Positions 61,982 to 64,000 of a stretch of 64,000 nt of DNA are shown here, one piece after another. How positions within the stretch are numbered: the stretch's first letter is position 1; the number at the start of each line of letters is the position of its first letter. Source of the DNA: Pseudophaeobacter sp. EL27 (GTDB taxonomy: Bacteria; Pseudomonadota; Alphaproteobacteria; Rhodobacterales; Rhodobacteraceae); assembly GCF_900313025.1 (NCBI RefSeq), contig NZ_OMPQ01000015.1, positions 257,775 to 321,774 on the forward strand. Direction: 5' to 3'. The translations under genes and the position numbers were made by a program. The notes below the pieces were generated by a model. It searched no databases and was not told the DNA's origin. It saw only the letters and a program-made list of their open reading frames with translations.

Positions 61982-64000
61982 ATGACCCTGCACCGCAAAC
62001 TGCGTGACCGGATTGATGCCGGAACCTATGTCGATCAACAGGCGATGTTCGCCCAGCTCTGCGACACGGCTGCGCTGGATGAAACCGATCGCGCCAAGAT
62101 TTGCACCAGAGCCGCCAACCTGGTGCGCGACATCCGGGGCCATTCCAATCCCGGCCTGATGGAGGTTTTCCTGGCGGAATACGGTCTCTCCACCGATGAG
62201 GGCGTTGCGCTCATGTGTCTGGCCGAAGCACTGCTGCGGGTGCCGGATGCCGATACCATTGATGCCTTGATCGAAGACAAGATCGCCCCCTCGGACTGGG
62301 GCAAGCACCTCGGTCGGTCCTCCTCCTCGCTGGTCAATGCCTCGACCTGGGCCTTGATGCTCACCGGGCGGGTTCTGGACGAGGATCGCAGCCCGGTGGG
62401 GGCCCTGCGCGGCGCCATCAAACGGCTGGGGGAGCCGGTCATCCGCACCGCTGTGGGGCGGGCGATGAAGGAGATGGGGCGCCAGTTTGTACTGGGCGAG
62501 AGCATCGAAAGCGCCATGAAGCGCGCCGCGGGAATGGAAGCCAAGGGCTATACCTACTCCTATGACATGCTGGGCGAAGCCGCCCGCACCGAGGCAGACG
62601 CGGCCCGCTATCATCTAGCCTATTCCAAGGCGATTTCGGCCATTGCCGTTGGCTGTACGGATAATGACATCCGCAAAAACCCCGGCATCTCGATCAAGCT
62701 CTCGGCGTTGCACCCACGCTATGAGCTGGCGCAGGAGGCCCGCGTCATGGAGGAGCTGGTACCGCGCATCAAGGCGCTGGCGCTGCTGGCAAAATCCGCC
62801 AAGATGGGCCTGAACATCGATGCGGAAGAGGCCGATCGTCTGTCGCTATCGCTGGAGGTCATTGAGGAGGTGGTCTCTGATCCCTCCCTGGCCGGCTGGG
62901 AGGGCTTTGGCGTTGTGGTGCAGGCCTATGGGCCACGCACCGGGCTGGCGCTGGACGCGCTGTATGAGATGGCCGAGAAATACGACCGCCGGTTCATGGT
63001 CCGTCTGGTCAAGGGCGCCTATTGGGATACAGAGGTAAAACTGGCGCAGGTCGAAGGCGTTGATGGCTTCCCTGTCTTCACCAACAAATCCCTGACGGAC
63101 GTTTCCTATATCGCCAATGCCCGCAAATTGCTGCAGATGACCGATCGGATCTACCCGCAGTTTGCCACCCATAACGCCCATACCGTCAGCGCCATTCTGC
63201 ATATGGCAGACGATAAAGAGGCCTATGAGTTCCAGCGCCTGCATGGCATGGGCGAGACCCTGCACAATATGGTGCTGGAGCAAAACCAGACCCGCTGCCG
63301 TATCTATGCGCCAGTGGGCGCGCATAGTGATCTGTTGGCCTATCTGGTGCGCCGCCTGCTGGAAAACGGCGCCAACAGCTCCTTTGTGAACCAGATCGTT
63401 GACGAGGAGGTAGCCCCTGAGGTTGTCGCTGCGGATCCCTTTATCGCCGCCGCAGATTGCGCCAATAAGATCCCAACCGGACCAGAGCTCTATGCGCCGG
63501 AACGGCCCAATTCCAAAGGCTTTGACCTGGGCCATGCTCCCACCCTTTCCCGGATTGAAGAAGCCCGCGCGCCCTGGCGGCAGCACAGCTGGCAGGCAGG
63601 ACCACTGATCGCAGGTGAGGCCACGCCAGAGGCGCCTCAGGATGTGATCAACCCCTCTGATCTAACCACCATTGGCCAGGTCACCCCCGCCAGCGCTGCA
63701 GATGTCGAACTGGCGCTGGCCTCTGCCCAGCCCTGGGACGCTCCTGCCGCCGAACGCGCAGCTGCATTGAACAAGGCTGCTGATCTTTATGAAGAACATT
63801 TTGGTGAGCTATTTGCCATTCTGGCACGCGAAGCGGGCAAGAGCATCCCAGACGCCGTCGCAGAGCTGCGCGAGGCCGTGGACTTTATGCGCTACTACGC
63901 CGCCAATATCCCCGATGCAGCCCCAGCTGGGGTCTTCACCTGCATCTCGCCTTGGAACTTCCCGCTGGCGATCTTCTCCGGTCAGATTTCTGCCGGGCTG
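61982..64000 (+). CDS. putA: Bifunctional proline dehydrogenase/delta-1-pyrroline-5-carboxylate dehydrogenase PutA, 5' part
   Basis: The gene starts at the ATG 61982 and runs past the end of the window; 673 residues are seen. The N-terminal PRODH part includes the helical arm (HRKLRDRIDAGTYVDQQAMFAQLC), PGISIKLSALHPRYE, MVRLVKGAYWDTEVKLAQVEG, FATHNAHTVSAIL, the FAD-domain RLHGMGETLHNMVL and RCRIYAPVGAHSDLLAYLVRRLLENGANSSFV. The aldehyde dehydrogenase part begins near residue 560 and reaches FTCISPWNFPLAIFSGQISAGL. There is no N-terminal ribbon-helix-helix domain, so this PutA is not its own repressor; the divergent PutR takes that part. It oxidises proline to glutamate. Confidence 0.96.
   Translation, partial: MTLHRKLRDRIDAGTYVDQQAMFAQLCDTAALDETDRAKICTRAANLVRDIRGHSNPGLMEVFLAEYGLSTDEGVALMCLAEALLRVPDADTIDALIEDKIAPSDWGKHLGRSSSSLVNASTWALMLTGRVLDEDRSPVGALRGAIKRLGEPVIRTAVGRAMKEMGRQFVLGESIESAMKRAAGMEAKGYTYSYDMLGEAARTEADAARYHLAYSKAISAIAVGCTDNDIRKNPGISIKLSALHPRYELAQEARVMEELVPRIKALALLAKSAKMGLNIDAEEADRLSLSLEVIEEVVSDPSLAGWEGFGVVVQAYGPRTGLALDALYEMAEKYDRRFMVRLVKGAYWDTEVKLAQVEGVDGFPVFTNKSLTDVSYIANARKLLQMTDRIYPQFATHNAHTVSAILHMADDKEAYEFQRLHGMGETLHNMVLEQNQTRCRIYAPVGAHSDLLAYLVRRLLENGANSSFVNQIVDEEVAPEVVAADPFIAAADCANKIPTGPELYAPERPNSKGFDLGHAPTLSRIEEARAPWRQHSWQAGPLIAGEATPEAPQDVINPSDLTTIGQVTPASAADVELALASAQPWDAPAAERAAALNKAADLYEEHFGELFAILAREAGKSIPDAVAELREAVDFMRYYAANIPDAAPAGVFTCISPWNFPLAIFSGQISAGL

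Overview
The window is a chromosomal segment of a marine alphaproteobacterium of the Rhodobacteraceae (Roseobacter group). I infer this from protein sequences and gene neighbourhoods typical of that family: yceD-rpmF-plsX-fabH-ihfA-merR, SPOR-nagZ-scpA-scpB, the long form of dcd, an OlsB-type acyltransferase, a one-cysteine DksA and a PutR/putA pair. No species-level call is possible from sequence reading alone. Most of the window is dense core genome with short intergenic gaps. There is no CRISPR array, prophage or rRNA operon.

Layout. 1-4.4 kb: tail of a nucleoside hydrolase, two convergent GNAT acetyltransferases, enolase, a DMT permease and a Fur/Mur regulator. 4.7-13.5 kb: DEAD-box helicase, SelO pseudokinase AMPylase, a cupin, anmK, tyrS, a FemAB-like GNAT and an SDR. 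13.7-22.2 kb: ABC-F ATPase, OlsB, BamE, then the yceD-rpmF-plsX-fabH-ihfA-merR run and tRNA-Pro(GGG). 22.3-33.6 kb: dcd, Lrp regulator and MFS transporter, then the leftward SPOR-nagZ-scpA-scpB operon, argS, a YciI-like protein, dgt and a divergent A-type Fe-S carrier. 33.7-36.3 kb: a leftward three-gene unit made of a small repeat peptide, an uncharacterised 384-residue protein and a DMT exporter. 36.6-48.4 kb: xthA, an FAD monooxygenase, dksA, a moxR-DUF2927-small membrane protein-VWA operon, DUF4389, an M48 protease, a luciferase-like oxidoreductase, a PIN protein, rlmI and a lipoprotein. 48.6-56.7 kb: glnE, a cupin-amine oxidase-TetR unit, a nitroreductase and an amidinotransferase. 56.7-60.4 kb: an accessory patch with an orphan hybrid histidine kinase, a truncated IS481-type transposase and the C-terminus of a serine recombinase beside tRNA-Leu(UAA). 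60.6 kb to the end: a TPR protein, then PutR divergent from putA, which runs off the window.

The most interesting candidate system is the unit at 33.7-36.3 kb. Its 103-residue peptide carries four copies of LFSSGS spaced 20-21 residues apart, and the last copy ends exactly at the stop codon. A stem-loop separates it from the next gene, which is translationally coupled (ATGA) to a DMT-family permease. That layout resembles a multi-core peptide precursor with a partner protein and an exporter, but the function is inferred and unproven.

A second pattern concerns non-coding DNA. Two families of short hairpin repeats, three copies each, all lie between convergent genes (6.3, 13.6 and 37.5 kb; 8.6, 11.45 and 43.4 kb). 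Within a family the flanking boxes are conserved while the central stem differs between copies but keeps base pairing. This suggests mobile or selected 3'-end elements that act as bidirectional terminators or RNA stabilisers.
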